A DNA stretch of 47,754 bases. Origin: a virus. Of this stretch, positions 16,952-22,983 are shown piece by piece (position 1 is the first letter of the stretch; the number at the start of each line of letters is the position of its first letter). The notes beneath the pieces are model-generated. The model did no database searches. It saw only the letters and a program-made list of their open reading frames with translations, and was not told the DNA's origin. The position numbers and the translations under genes were made by a program. The stretch spans positions 1-47,754 of IMG/VR virus record IMGVR_UViG_3300026183_000009, one strand, 5' to 3'.

Positions 16952-16972
16952 ACTCAATTTCAACTGTATAAT
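16944..16972 (+). promoter_or_regulatory. Perfect sigma70-type promoter pointing into the gene-free region
   Basis: Plus strand: TTGACA (16944-16949), 17-base spacer, TATAAT (16967-16972). Expected start at about 16979. No credible plus-strand gene follows until 18668. The next plus-strand intrinsic terminator candidate is at 18425-18452, so the transcript may be about 1.5 kb, non-coding and antisense to the two genes at 17549-18159. Confidence 0.88.
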
Positions 16973-16978
16973 AGCTAT

Positions 16979-17499
16979 ATAGGCTGCCGGGGTTAAATAT
17001 ATACATATACCCCACCTATATTTCTTTATAGAGCTTAATAAGCCCGACCTAACCTATCAAACCCTGTAAATCTTAGCGACCACCACCTGTGAAGTTGACA
17101 AGCTTTTTTAGCTCAAAATGTATAAGCATTAGTATATATACTACAGGGGTGGGGGGGTGCTCCTGCGTAGGGTGCGTAGAACTCCAAAGACTTTACAAGT
17201 CTTGCAAGTTCCATAGGAGTATGCATAGAAACTACGAAGACTTGAAAAGTCTAGGTAGATTTCTGATGCCTGTGCGAAGCTCTGTAGAGTTTACGAAGTA
17301 AAAATAGACTGTGAAGAGCTGTTGAGATAATCTAAAAGCTCTAAAGAGCTTAATAGATTTCATAGGCTTTATAAGGCTTTACAAGCTTTTTAAGCTTGAG
17401 AGGAAGGGAACAGAACCCCATAGAGATTAGAAGGTCTTACAAGCCTTATAAGGCTCTGTAAACTATGGGAATCTAGATAGGCTTTGGGACGTTTAAGGC
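16979..17499 (+). other. Gene-free, hairpin-rich stretch (candidate ncRNA / cis element)
   Basis: About 520 bases with no convincing ORF. Contains many short perfect stems with tiny loops, for example AAGACTTTACAAGTCTT, AGACTTGAAAAGTCT, AAGCTCTAAAGAGCTT, AAGCTTTTTAAGCTT and the palindrome AGCCTTATAAGGCT, plus GGGG...CCCC around an AT stem at the expected 5' end (near 16989). Two direct TGCGTAG copies lie at 17164-17179 beside a run of seven Gs. It may be a structured RNA, an origin, or a packaging site, given terS next door. I cannot choose between these. Confidence 0.5.
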
Positions 17500-17522
17500 A
17501 AAAAAAAACTCCCCGAAGGGAG
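17500..17522 (-). terminator. Intrinsic terminator of the small minus-strand operon
   Basis: On the minus strand CTCCC-TTCG-GGGAG is followed by nine Ts. It lies 27 bases past the stop of the 92-aa gene. It ends the 18159-17549 operon and prevents its transcripts reaching the late operon promoter. The TTCG tetraloop is the same as in the capsid and SSB-operon terminators. Confidence 0.93.
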
Positions 17523-17548
17523 CTTTCTAAAGTGAGATAAGCCCGAAC

Positions 17549-17827
17549 TTACCTACGAAGCCGAAGGCTCTGTATGAGTTCTATGTGGGCTTGTGAAGGC
17601 TTAACAACTCTTCGAACTCCTTTGGAGTTAAAAACATATCTGATTTCGTCAACAAAAACATTTATGTTTTCTTCCTCGTAGTTCTCGTCACGCACTACAA
17701 GCACGTCACGCACTAGGTTATCTTTCTCAAATCTATTGTCTAAAACAATAGCTTGTCTAAGATGACGAGAGCAACAAGGTGCTAAAAGCACCCTGTCACC
17801 TTTGTAGATTTGCTCTGAAGTAACCAT
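17549..17827 (-). CDS. Unknown 92-aa protein of the minus-strand control operon
   Basis: Starts 2 bases after the stop of its partner gene. N-terminal YKGDRVLLAPCCSRHLRQAIVLD suggests a small beta-barrel (KOW/SH3-like), with VRDVLVVRDENYEEENINVFVDEI then an Arg-rich C-terminus (SLRLRR). No family recognised. It sits in a separate unit in the control region with its own promoter and terminator, which suggests a regulatory or early takeover role, but this is inference. Confidence 0.78.
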   Translation of the reverse strand: MVTSEQIYKGDRVLLAPCCSRHLRQAIVLDNRFEKDNLVRDVLVVRDENYEEENINVFVDEIRYVFNSKGVRRVVKPSQAHIELIQSLRLRR

Positions 17828-17829
17828 AG

Positions 17830-18159
17830 TTACTTAGAGCCCTCGATAGCACTTTCTAGCTTATAGGCTAGAATGTCATTCGCTACCTCTACAGGAAAAC
17901 TCGAAGAGTTTCGAATCGAAGTCACTTGACCTTGTGTCAAATAACCTTTCTTCAAGTTCAACTTGGACATAAAATGTCCATTCAAGTTGCCATAGTTGAT
18001 ACCATCTGGCTTGTCCTCAACTCTGTTGAGATGACTTACAACGCCCTTTACTTGTAGCCATGTGGCACGTTTATTGGCATTCTTAGCCCATCTATCTTCG
18101 ATAGAAAGGTTTGCGTTATCGTTTTTTGTTGCTTTCGCAACAGTCTTTGCGTTTTTCAT
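17830..18159 (-). CDS. Unknown 109-aa protein, first gene of the minus-strand control operon
   Basis: RBS AAGGAG 10 bases before ATG. Composition is mixed and soluble: a Lys/Ala/Asn-rich head (KNAKTVAKATKND), a helical RATWLQVKGVVSHLNRVED, then NLKKGYLTQGQVTSIRNSSSFPVEVANDI. The last part is faintly HTH-like, so a DNA-binding regulator is possible. I do not recognise a family. It is transcribed toward the late promoter but stopped by the terminator at 17500. Confidence 0.78.
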   Translation of the reverse strand: MKNAKTVAKATKNDNANLSIEDRWAKNANKRATWLQVKGVVSHLNRVEDKPDGINYGNLNGHFMSKLNLKKGYLTQGQVTSIRNSSSFPVEVANDILAYKLESAIEGSK

Positions 18160-18228
18160 GTGAAAAAACTCCTTGAGCCAAAGGCTCGATAGTTAAGCTC
18201 CGAAGCTACCCAGCAACGAAGCCATTAC

Positions 18229-18258
18229 ATAGTAATTCGAATAAATTTCGATTGTCAA
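18229..18258 (-). promoter_or_regulatory. Promoter of the minus-strand control operon
   Basis: Minus strand: TTGACA (18258-18253), 18-base spacer, TACTAT (18234-18229, 4 of 6). Leader of about 60 bases to the ATG at 18159. The spacer holds an inverted repeat TCGAA-N5-TTCGA (18237-18251), a possible operator. Good -35, mediocre -10, so probably weaker than the two perfect promoters. Confidence 0.6.
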
Positions 18259-18289
18259 GCTCGTCAAGTTCATGTTTTATAAATTCTTC

Positions 18290-18513
18290 CTACGCATAAT
18301 GCCCACGAGAACAGGTAAAACCATGCGTACAAGCTTTCATGAATTTCATTCATGGCTCAAAACTACTGTTCAAACATACAGTATCAAAATTCACAAAAAC
18401 ACCTCAAACAGGCTTTTCAAATCCCTATATGTTAGCCATATAGATTTTTTTTCAGCACCCCACAATACACACGCATAGATATCTACGCACACACACGTGC
18501 ACACATGCGTAGA
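18290..18513. repeat. Cluster of CTACGCA / TGCGTAG motifs and hairpins
   Basis: Exact 7-mers CTACGCA at 18290-18296 and 18483-18489 and TGCGTAG at 18506-18512, with near copies (CCATGCGTAC near 18322, ACGCATAG near 18471). Two more exact TGCGTAG copies are at 17164 and 17173. TCTACGCA (18482-18489) and TGCGTAGA (18506-18513) form an 8-bp inverted repeat around an alternating CACACACGTGCACACA. CATGAAT-TTC-ATTCATG (18338-18354) is another hairpin. The stretch 18160-18667 has no credible gene and could be an origin or regulator-binding region. Confidence 0.5.
18425..18452 (+). terminator. Candidate plus-strand intrinsic terminator
   Basis: CTATATG (18425-18431), loop TTAGC, CATATAG (18437-18443), then A and eight Ts. 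The stem is only 7 bp and AT-rich, but the T-run is excellent. It would end transcripts from the promoter at 16944 and insulate the early promoter at 18601. Confidence 0.6.
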
Positions 18514-18600
18514 GGAGATATTTCAAACTTTTTCACACAGGAAGGAGTATGCTCAAAAGACATCTACGACACGATAAACACTCTATGTGCATCTCCTAGC

Positions 18601-18630
18601 TTGACAATGAGCAACAGTTGTGGACAATGG
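18601..18630 (+). promoter_or_regulatory. Early promoter-like element, copy 1
   Basis: Starts with TTGACA and, 16 bases after it, GACAAT (4 of 6 to TATAAT). The 30-base element (TTGACAATGAGCAAC, then TGTGGACAATGG) recurs with 26 of 30 identical bases at 19315-19344. Each copy lies 37-41 bases before an ATG. Repetition upstream of two early genes suggests a promoter or regulator site. Confidence 0.55.
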
Positions 18631-18667
18631 TGTTGCTGACATGGTGTCGGCTAAGGAGTTTTAAAAC

Positions 18668-18928
18668 ATGTTTGATGGTTTGATATTCGGAATCGTAGAC
18701 AACGGAGTGTTAGCTCTGTGTTCCCTTTGGGGAATTGACATAGACCAGAAACTATCTGGTAAAGGTATCAATGGTGCTTTGTATGGAGCATTGTTGGGGA
18801 ATGCATTAAGTGATTTTATTGGTGGTATTATGGACTTCACATGGCTTGTAAGTCTAAACATAGCTATTGGTTGCTTGATTGTTATTCCTGTTGTAAATAT
18901 TTATTTGAGATTTAGAAGAGAAAATTAA
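18668..18928 (+). CDS. Small glycine-rich membrane protein, first early gene (86 aa)
   Basis: AAGGAG ribosome site upstream. Two or three hydrophobic segments: residues 1-21 (FDGLIFGIVDNGVLALCSLW), a Gly/Ala-zipper segment 36-52 (NGALYGALLGNALSDFIGG), and 56-79 (FTWLVSLNIAIGCLIVIPVV), ending RFRREN. Being first in the early unit, a membrane protein could alter the host envelope or exclude superinfection, but nothing in the sequence shows this. Stop and next start share a base (TAATG). Confidence 0.82.
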   Translation: MFDGLIFGIVDNGVLALCSLWGIDIDQKLSGKGINGALYGALLGNALSDFIGGIMDFTWLVSLNIAIGCLIVIPVVNIYLRFRREN

Positions 18929-19281
18929 TGAAAATACTTGACAGAACTTCAAAGACTTTGCAGAAATATTTATTATCTCCGAAGTCTGGTGATAATTACA
19001 GATGTTTCTTTTGGACACGAGAAGGCTTTAGATATGTTACCATCAAGGTTGGTAGAAAATGGGTTTCTATGAGTTGGACAGGAGCAAGACGTAGACTTTC
19101 ATTGGCTATGTTCAAGAATCATGCATGGCTTCAATGGCGATACAATGCTCGGAATGACGCATCTTTAAAGGCTTTCGAGCAAACAGGTAGATATAAAAGA
19201 CCTAACGTATGGTATAGAGATTATGGCTTCAAGACTAATCCAGACCACGAATCAGTAGATAAACTTGCTTGGAAATGTTAA
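18928..19281 (+). CDS. Unknown 117-aa basic protein, early gene
   Basis: Rich in aromatic and basic residues: NYRCFFWTREGFRYVTIKVGRKW, MSWTGARRRLSLAMFKNHAWLQWRY, YKRPNVWYRDYG. The pattern looks like a compact beta/alpha nucleic-acid-binding protein, but I recognise no family. It is translationally coupled to the membrane protein and precedes the second copy of the promoter-like element. Confidence 0.75.
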   Translation: MKILDRTSKTLQKYLLSPKSGDNYRCFFWTREGFRYVTIKVGRKWVSMSWTGARRRLSLAMFKNHAWLQWRYNARNDASLKAFEQTGRYKRPNVWYRDYGFKTNPDHESVDKLAWKC

Positions 19282-19314
19282 TGCGTGATAGAAATTCTAT
19301 GCGTGTCTCTTGGG

Positions 19315-19344
19315 TTGACAACGAGCAACGAATGTGGACAATGG
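19315..19344 (+). promoter_or_regulatory. Early promoter-like element, copy 2
   Basis: TTGACAACGAGCAAC followed by TGTGGACAATGG, matching the element at 18601 in 26 of 30 positions. It lies 41 bases before the ATG at 19386. Because the longer reading frame through this element would start inside or before it, the element supports the later start for the gene that follows. Confidence 0.52.
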
Positions 19345-19385
19345 GTAGCAGTTCAGCAATGAAGCCGAACAACAACGGAGAAATT

Positions 19386-19721
19386 ATGGCAACAAAGAAA
19401 CCAAAGCCAATCATGTTCAGAGACGGAGAAATTGTTAAGCTTCGACCTCAAACATACTACGACAGTAATGTTGTAAAACAAGAAGAAAAACTACTAAAGC
19501 TTGGTCAAACATTCTTAACAAGAGAACAAGCAATACAAAAACTAAAAAGCCTTAGAGCTAGACGAGTTGAAAGTTATTCATTCAAGAATGACAGATATGA
19601 TATCTACAGAGTTAAAGGGCAATTAGTAGGATTAAGAAACATTGCTAGACAGAAGTTCGACAATCGTTATGCTGTGTCTAGACATGTTCAAACAATGTAT
19701 AGATTGGAAGTATTAAAATAA
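19386..19721 (+). CDS. Unknown 111-aa basic early protein
   Basis: Start MATKKPKPIMFRDGEI chosen because ACGGAG lies 7 bases upstream. An upstream in-frame start at 19269 would read through the promoter-like repeat. The protein is basic: QEEKLLKLGQTFLTREQAIQKLKSLRARRVESYSFKNDRYDIYRVKG followed by a QLVGLRNIARQKFDN segment. No family recognised. Last gene before a 275-base structured gene-free stretch. Confidence 0.72.
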   Translation: MATKKPKPIMFRDGEIVKLRPQTYYDSNVVKQEEKLLKLGQTFLTREQAIQKLKSLRARRVESYSFKNDRYDIYRVKGQLVGLRNIARQKFDNRYAVSRHVQTMYRLEVLK

Positions 19722-19735
19722 AAAGATTATTAAGT

Positions 19736-19863
19736 TTGTGGCTAGGACAGGCTTGGAGAGCATTTTTCTATATTGTATATTTCTCCCTTAAAGTTCTAGT
19801 CACAATTTAACATAAGTGTAAGATGAGCTTACTGTAAAATCCAGAAGTCTGAACTGTTTACAG
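19736..19863 (+). ncRNA. Candidate structured RNA between early genes
   Basis: A 13-bp stem (19736-19748 with 19793-19805, two G-U pairs) encloses a 6-bp stem (19755-19760 with 19781-19786) and a 4-bp ATAT/ATAT tip. Next come GTAAG-N5-CTTAC (19818-19832) and CTGTAAA (19832-19838) pairing TTTACAG (19857-19863) with CAGA-AG-TCTG inside. There is no T-run, so it is not a terminator. The whole 19722-19996 stretch lacks a credible ORF. Confidence 0.5.
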
Positions 19864-19996
19864 GGTGACGAAGTAGGTCGTAAGATGAAGTTTAGGATAA
19901 GTGCTAGAACCCATCGCCTATAACACTATTGTTTGTCTCTTGCTAGTTTAGACAATCAAAATAGAATTAGCATTAACTTTTTAATAGGAGTATATT

Positions 19997-20347
19997 ATGA
20001 AGAAAAACTTCAGAAAACCTTATGAGCCTGTATTTGAAGGCTCAAGTAGTGATGTATTGTATCGTGGTATTAATGATAAAACCACACATGCTTTAATCGC
20101 TAAGTATCTTGTAGATAAAAGTGCAAATGTTATCTACGATAAACCTGCTGAAAAGATTGCCGAAGCAATAGAGCTTTTATGGTCTGCTTTGACACCTTTA
20201 GATTCTTGGAGAATCAAACATGTCTACGAAAACTTTCCAGAAATATTTGTTCTGGCTCAAAAGTATCGAGAAGTTTATGGTTCACCAAATAGATGTTTGG
20301 TAGCTGAATTAGCAAATACTTATAAATGGGAGGAAGATAATGAATAA
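19997..20347 (+). CDS. Unknown 116-aa protein, early accessory cluster
   Basis: RBS TAGGAG 8 bases before ATG. Mostly helical by composition (THALIAKYLVDKSANVIYD, EKIAEAIELLWSALTPLDSWRIKHVYENF), soluble, near neutral. No motif recognised. First of a run of about fifteen small genes with ATGA or TAATG junctions. It overlaps the next start by 8 bases. Confidence 0.75.
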   Translation: MKKNFRKPYEPVFEGSSSDVLYRGINDKTTHALIAKYLVDKSANVIYDKPAEKIAEAIELLWSALTPLDSWRIKHVYENFPEIFVLAQKYREVYGSPNRCLVAELANTYKWEEDNE

Positions 20348-20693
20348 ACCTACACGTTTTGAACAATTCAAACACGACTTGAATAAAGTTTTAGAAAAGC
20401 ATTACCCAAACACAGATTGGGAGTGGGAAGACTATGATAAAGATTGGTCTGATGTTGATAACAACTCTAAAGATAAACATTGGCGATTGGTAAGATTATT
20501 TTTAAATGTTGAACACGAAGACACTAACAAAGTAATCTTCACCAAAAAAGAACTATGGGCTAATCAAGTTCCTTTGTTTGACTTTGAATACAACGAAGAC
20601 CAACTACTTAAAAAAGCTTTAAAAGTTGGTTTTGTAACAAAGATTGGTGAAGACCAATACGAAATGAATGAAGACTATCTGGGAGGTGACTAA
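20340..20693 (+). CDS. Unknown 117-aa acidic protein
   Basis: Very rich in Asp, Glu and Trp (TDWEWEDYDKDWSDVDNNSKD near 25-45), then a beta-alpha part with WRLVRLFLNVEHE and a C-terminal winged-looking segment (LLKKALKVGFVTKIGEDQYEM). Acidic small proteins of this kind in phage early regions sometimes mimic DNA, but there is no direct evidence for that here. Stop overlaps the next ATG by one base. Confidence 0.75.
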   Translation: MNKPTRFEQFKHDLNKVLEKHYPNTDWEWEDYDKDWSDVDNNSKDKHWRLVRLFLNVEHEDTNKVIFTKKELWANQVPLFDFEYNEDQLLKKALKVGFVTKIGEDQYEMNEDYLGGD

Positions 20694-20833
20694 TGAGTAA
20701 GCGATATGTTGTATGGGTTGGTGGTTGTGATGATTACTATACTGAATACGAAAAAGCCAAAGAACATTATGATGAATGGATTGAGCAAGGTTACGATGAT
20801 GTACATTTAATGGAGGTGTCTGATGAGAGTTAA
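20693..20833 (+). CDS. 46-aa small protein
   Basis: TAATG junction with the previous gene, GGGAGGTG ribosome site. Sequence starts MSKRYVVWVGGCDDYYTEYE and continues KAKEHYDEWIEQGYDDVHLMEV: a beta strand, helix, strand pattern (VVWVGG, helix, DVHLMEV) consistent with a mini alpha/beta fold. It ends 11 bases into the next gene. Function unknown. Confidence 0.68.
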   Translation: MSKRYVVWVGGCDDYYTEYEKAKEHYDEWIEQGYDDVHLMEVSDES

Positions 20834-21002
20834 ACAATTATTAGATTACTTAAAAGACTGTAACCCTAAAGCCTCTGTTGAGCTTCTAACTCAGAATGAA
20901 GATGGCGAGGAGGTCTGGCATGAAGTGCAAGATGTCTGGGCAGATACTTTAGATGAAAATGTTTATCTAGAATTTGGTATTAAGGAGGTAACTAATGACT
21001 AG
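20823..21002 (+). CDS. 59-aa acidic small protein
   Basis: Overlaps the previous gene by 11 bases, with GGAGGTG 4 bases before the ATG. Reads MRVKQLLDYLKDCNPKASVE, then LLTQNEDGEEVWHEVQDVWA and VYLEF. The opening KQLLDYLKDCNPKASVEL is like small phage and plasmid proteins with a helix followed by beta strands, but I can assign no role. Overlaps the next gene by 8 bases. Confidence 0.68.
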   Translation: MRVKQLLDYLKDCNPKASVELLTQNEDGEEVWHEVQDVWADTLDENVYLEFGIKEVTND

Positions 21003-21219
21003 TATATATCCAGAGGATTCTTGGGGAACATTCTACGCTGAATCAGAATACAAAGATGTCAAAGGCATACACCAAGATAAAAAAATAGATATTAATTTAT
21101 GGACTGATACACAAACAGGGGATAAGTTTTTATCTCTTTATCCTGTTGATGAGAGTGGTCAAATAGATTGCACTAAGTCTTTAGGTTTTTATAAATTACA
21201 GGAGATAACTAATGGATAG
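20995..21219 (+). CDS. Unknown 74-aa protein
   Basis: AAGGAGG lies 4-5 bases before the ATG. Beta-rich: DSWGTFYAESEYKDVKG, KKIDINLWTDTQTGDKFLSLYPV, KSLGFYKLQ. Reads like a compact single-domain beta protein. No family recognised. Stop overlaps the next gene's start by 8 bases. Confidence 0.7.
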   Translation: MTSIYPEDSWGTFYAESEYKDVKGIHQDKKIDINLWTDTQTGDKFLSLYPVDESGQIDCTKSLGFYKLQEITNG

Positions 21220-21340
21220 AGATAAAGAATTTATAAGACTACTAGACGAAATGTCAAAGACTAACAAACCTTTAAGCGATTGGTTTAGAGGTGTTAAAGA
21301 AACTTTGGAGAAAGAAGAAGATTATGAAGACAAAGATTAA
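21212..21340 (+). CDS. 42-aa charged peptide
   Basis: ATG inside the end of the previous gene, with GGAGAT 6 bases upstream. Sequence MDRDKEFIRLLDEMSKTNKP then LSDWFRGVKETLEKEED, helical and charged. It overlaps the GP88-like gene by 17 bases and may couple its translation. Function unknown. Confidence 0.6.
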   Translation: MDRDKEFIRLLDEMSKTNKPLSDWFRGVKETLEKEEDYEDKD

Positions 21341-22046
21341 ACTTTCTAAGCCTAGCAAAATGCCTTGTTACTCATGGTCATTACAAGCTATTGATACTTG
21401 TCCTGCTTCCAAAGGAGCAGATGGTAAGCTTGTTGATGCTTGTAAGGGTTGTTATGCTACTGATGGTAATTACAATTTCAAGAATGTAAAACAATCAAGA
21501 GACTTCAACAAAGAAGATTGGCAAAGAGCAGAGTGGGTATCCGATATGGTCGCCTTTCTTGATACTCAACGATACTTTCGTTGGTTTGATAGTGGCGACA
21601 TTTATCATGTGAAACTCCTATTAAAAATACATGAAGTGTGCGAAAGGACACCTCATTGTAAGCATTGGATACCTACTCGCATGTTTAAGTTTGAAAAGTT
21701 TCAAGAGCCTTTGAATAGGCTTAACAGTCTACCTAATGTCAATATCAGATTCAGTTCTGATAGTGTCTTAGGAGAATTTACAGAGGGTGTGCATGGCTCA
21801 ACTATCCTACCAGATAGAAGAGATGTGCATGGAGTCACTCGCTGTAATGCTTATCGGACTGATTATTGGGGTAATACTATCTCAGATGATGAGTTCGATA
21901 AGCTTTCTACTACGAAAGACTATGGGTTTTGTGGCTCATGTCGGGCATGTTGGGATAAAGATGTGCCTGTGATAGGTTATGTAGCTCATGGTAGAAAAAT
22001 GATAAAGGTCATCAAAGATTTAATTGATGTCGTTCAACTTGTATAA
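21324..22046 (+). CDS. GP88-like phage protein with Cys clusters (240 aa)
   Basis: Start MKTKIKLSKPSKMPCYSW chosen over an upstream non-ATG codon. It resembles the phage gene product 88 family known from mycobacteriophages and others (from memory). Conserved-looking features: CYSW (about 15), DTCPAS then CKGCYA (about 25-45), a FRWFDSGDI segment (about 85), HWIPTR (about 112), NIRFSSDS (about 137) and CGSCRACW (about 205). The (beta-alpha) pattern with Cys groups is reminiscent of radical-SAM-like TIM barrels, but the canonical CX3CX2C is not evident. Function unknown. Confidence 0.75.
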   Translation: MKTKIKLSKPSKMPCYSWSLQAIDTCPASKGADGKLVDACKGCYATDGNYNFKNVKQSRDFNKEDWQRAEWVSDMVAFLDTQRYFRWFDSGDIYHVKLLLKIHEVCERTPHCKHWIPTRMFKFEKFQEPLNRLNSLPNVNIRFSSDSVLGEFTEGVHGSTILPDRRDVHGVTRCNAYRTDYWGNTISDDEFDKLSTTKDYGFCGSCRACWDKDVPVIGYVAHGRKMIKVIKDLIDVVQLV

Positions 22047-22057
22047 AAGGAGGTATT

Positions 22058-22213
22058 ATGAAAAAACGTAGAGCTACTATCGTTCAAACTAATAATGGTT
22101 TTAGAGTAGACCTTTATAAACGCATGGAGTTTGTTAGAAGTGTAGAATGTTATGACCATTCAGAAAGCTATGCCGAAAGGGTAGCAGAGAATTGGGTACT
22201 AGGAGTATTGTAA
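22058..22213 (+). CDS. 51-aa small protein
   Basis: Strong AAGGAGG 6 bases before ATG. Reads KKRRATIVQTNNGFRVDLYK then a helix (SESYAERVAENWVLGVL). Beta hairpin plus helix is a common architecture of short phage accessory proteins. The next ATG begins two bases after its stop codon. Function unknown. Confidence 0.7.
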   Translation: MKKRRATIVQTNNGFRVDLYKRMEFVRSVECYDHSESYAERVAENWVLGVL

Positions 22214-22214
22214 T

Positions 22215-22412
22215 ATGACTAAATATCAACTTGTAAAATTTAAATACGATAGCTCTTTGACAGAGCTTGAAAACTTTGATGAATGGTTTCGTTGTGCTAA
22301 CGAAGAAAGGTTTAATCATGATGAAAAGCCTTTAAATCGTTCTGAAGCACAGAAACAATATGAAACCATGATGGGCTTTAAACTACCTTTTGAGGAGGGA
22401 TTTGATGATTGA
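22215..22412 (+). CDS. Unknown 65-aa protein
   Basis: Follows the previous stop by one base. The protein is charged and helical, with FDEWFRCANEERFNHDEKPL then SEAQKQYETMMGFKLPFEEG. No recognised domain. Its last 8 bases overlap the next gene's start. Confidence 0.68.
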   Translation: MTKYQLVKFKYDSSLTELENFDEWFRCANEERFNHDEKPLNRSEAQKQYETMMGFKLPFEEGFDD

Positions 22413-22665
22413 TGAAAAAACAATCAACGAAAATATTCGTGAGCAGATTCTATGGGTTATAACAGACCTATGGACTATACCAGACAGAGAAGATTTGCTG
22501 TCTGATTGTATCGCATATGTCGAAGATATTATTTTATCTTTGGATAAACCAATAACTGATATTGATATCACACGAAGCACATGTTTGTTTTTACAACAAC
22601 ATTGCAGAGATGCTGTATCTTCTAGAGATTTAGAAGAAATGGAGAAATATCAAAACAGACACTAA
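22405..22665 (+). CDS. Unknown 86-aa acidic protein
   Basis: I prefer the ATG at 22405 (MIDEKTINENIREQILW) because GAGGAGGG lies 6 bases before it. An upstream codon lacks such a site. Helical (REDLLSDCIAYVEDIILSLDKP, then STCLFLQQHCRDAVSSRDLEEME). No family recognised. Confidence 0.7.
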   Translation: MIDEKTINENIREQILWVITDLWTIPDREDLLSDCIAYVEDIILSLDKPITDIDITRSTCLFLQQHCRDAVSSRDLEEMEKYQNRH

Positions 22666-22674
22666 GGAATTATT

Positions 22675-22983
22675 ATGACAAAGAAAACTACAAAGTGGCT
22701 TAAATATATACCTAGAATTACCAAGTCTAATGTTTCTCATAGGAAACAATCTTATTGGGTAGACAAGTATGACTTTCAGCCATCATTCGAATTAGCAACT
22801 AATCCAGAGTTAATTGCTTATGTTAATTCTACTTTTTTAGGTTTGTTAGATGATAAAGAAAATTTATGTGAAACAAAATGTAAAAAATTAGGTTTTAAAT
22901 ATGATGAAAACATTGTTGATTCTTTTGAGTTTTATATGACTAATCAAAAGGATTTAGAATGTAGATATTTTATGGAGGTTTAA
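22675..22983 (+). CDS. Unknown 102-aa protein
   Basis: AAGGAAT upstream. N-terminus basic (KKTTKWLKYIPRITKSNVSHRKQSYWVDKYDF), then helical with a CETKCKK pair and LECRYFMEV end. No motif recognised. The next ATG follows its TAA directly, so the two are coupled. Confidence 0.7.
   Translation: MTKKTTKWLKYIPRITKSNVSHRKQSYWVDKYDFQPSFELATNPELIAYVNSTFLGLLDDKENLCETKCKKLGFKYDENIVDSFEFYMTNQKDLECRYFMEV

Noticed and set aside
17095-17126. Third plus-strand promoter (TTGACA at 17095, TATAAG at 17121)
   Set aside because: Spacer is 20 bases, well outside the efficient range; noted only as a possible weak start.
17149-17160. G-quadruplex at the run of Gs
   Set aside because: Only two G-runs (4 and 7) are close together, not four; a hairpin CAGGGGT/GCTCCTG explains it equally well.
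17089-17301. Plus-strand 70-codon open frame in the control region
   Set aside because: GTG start without a ribosome site, Ser/Cys-rich odd composition, and it runs through the hairpin array; treated as non-coding.
18272-18478. Plus-strand 68-codon open frame upstream of the early genes
   Set aside because: No Shine-Dalgarno, and the frame runs through the candidate terminator at 18425-18452; composition is not protein-like.
19722-19996. tRNA or tmRNA in the early gap
   Set aside because: Stems do not form a cloverleaf, no anticodon arm with TTC loop or CCA-type acceptor end could be drawn.
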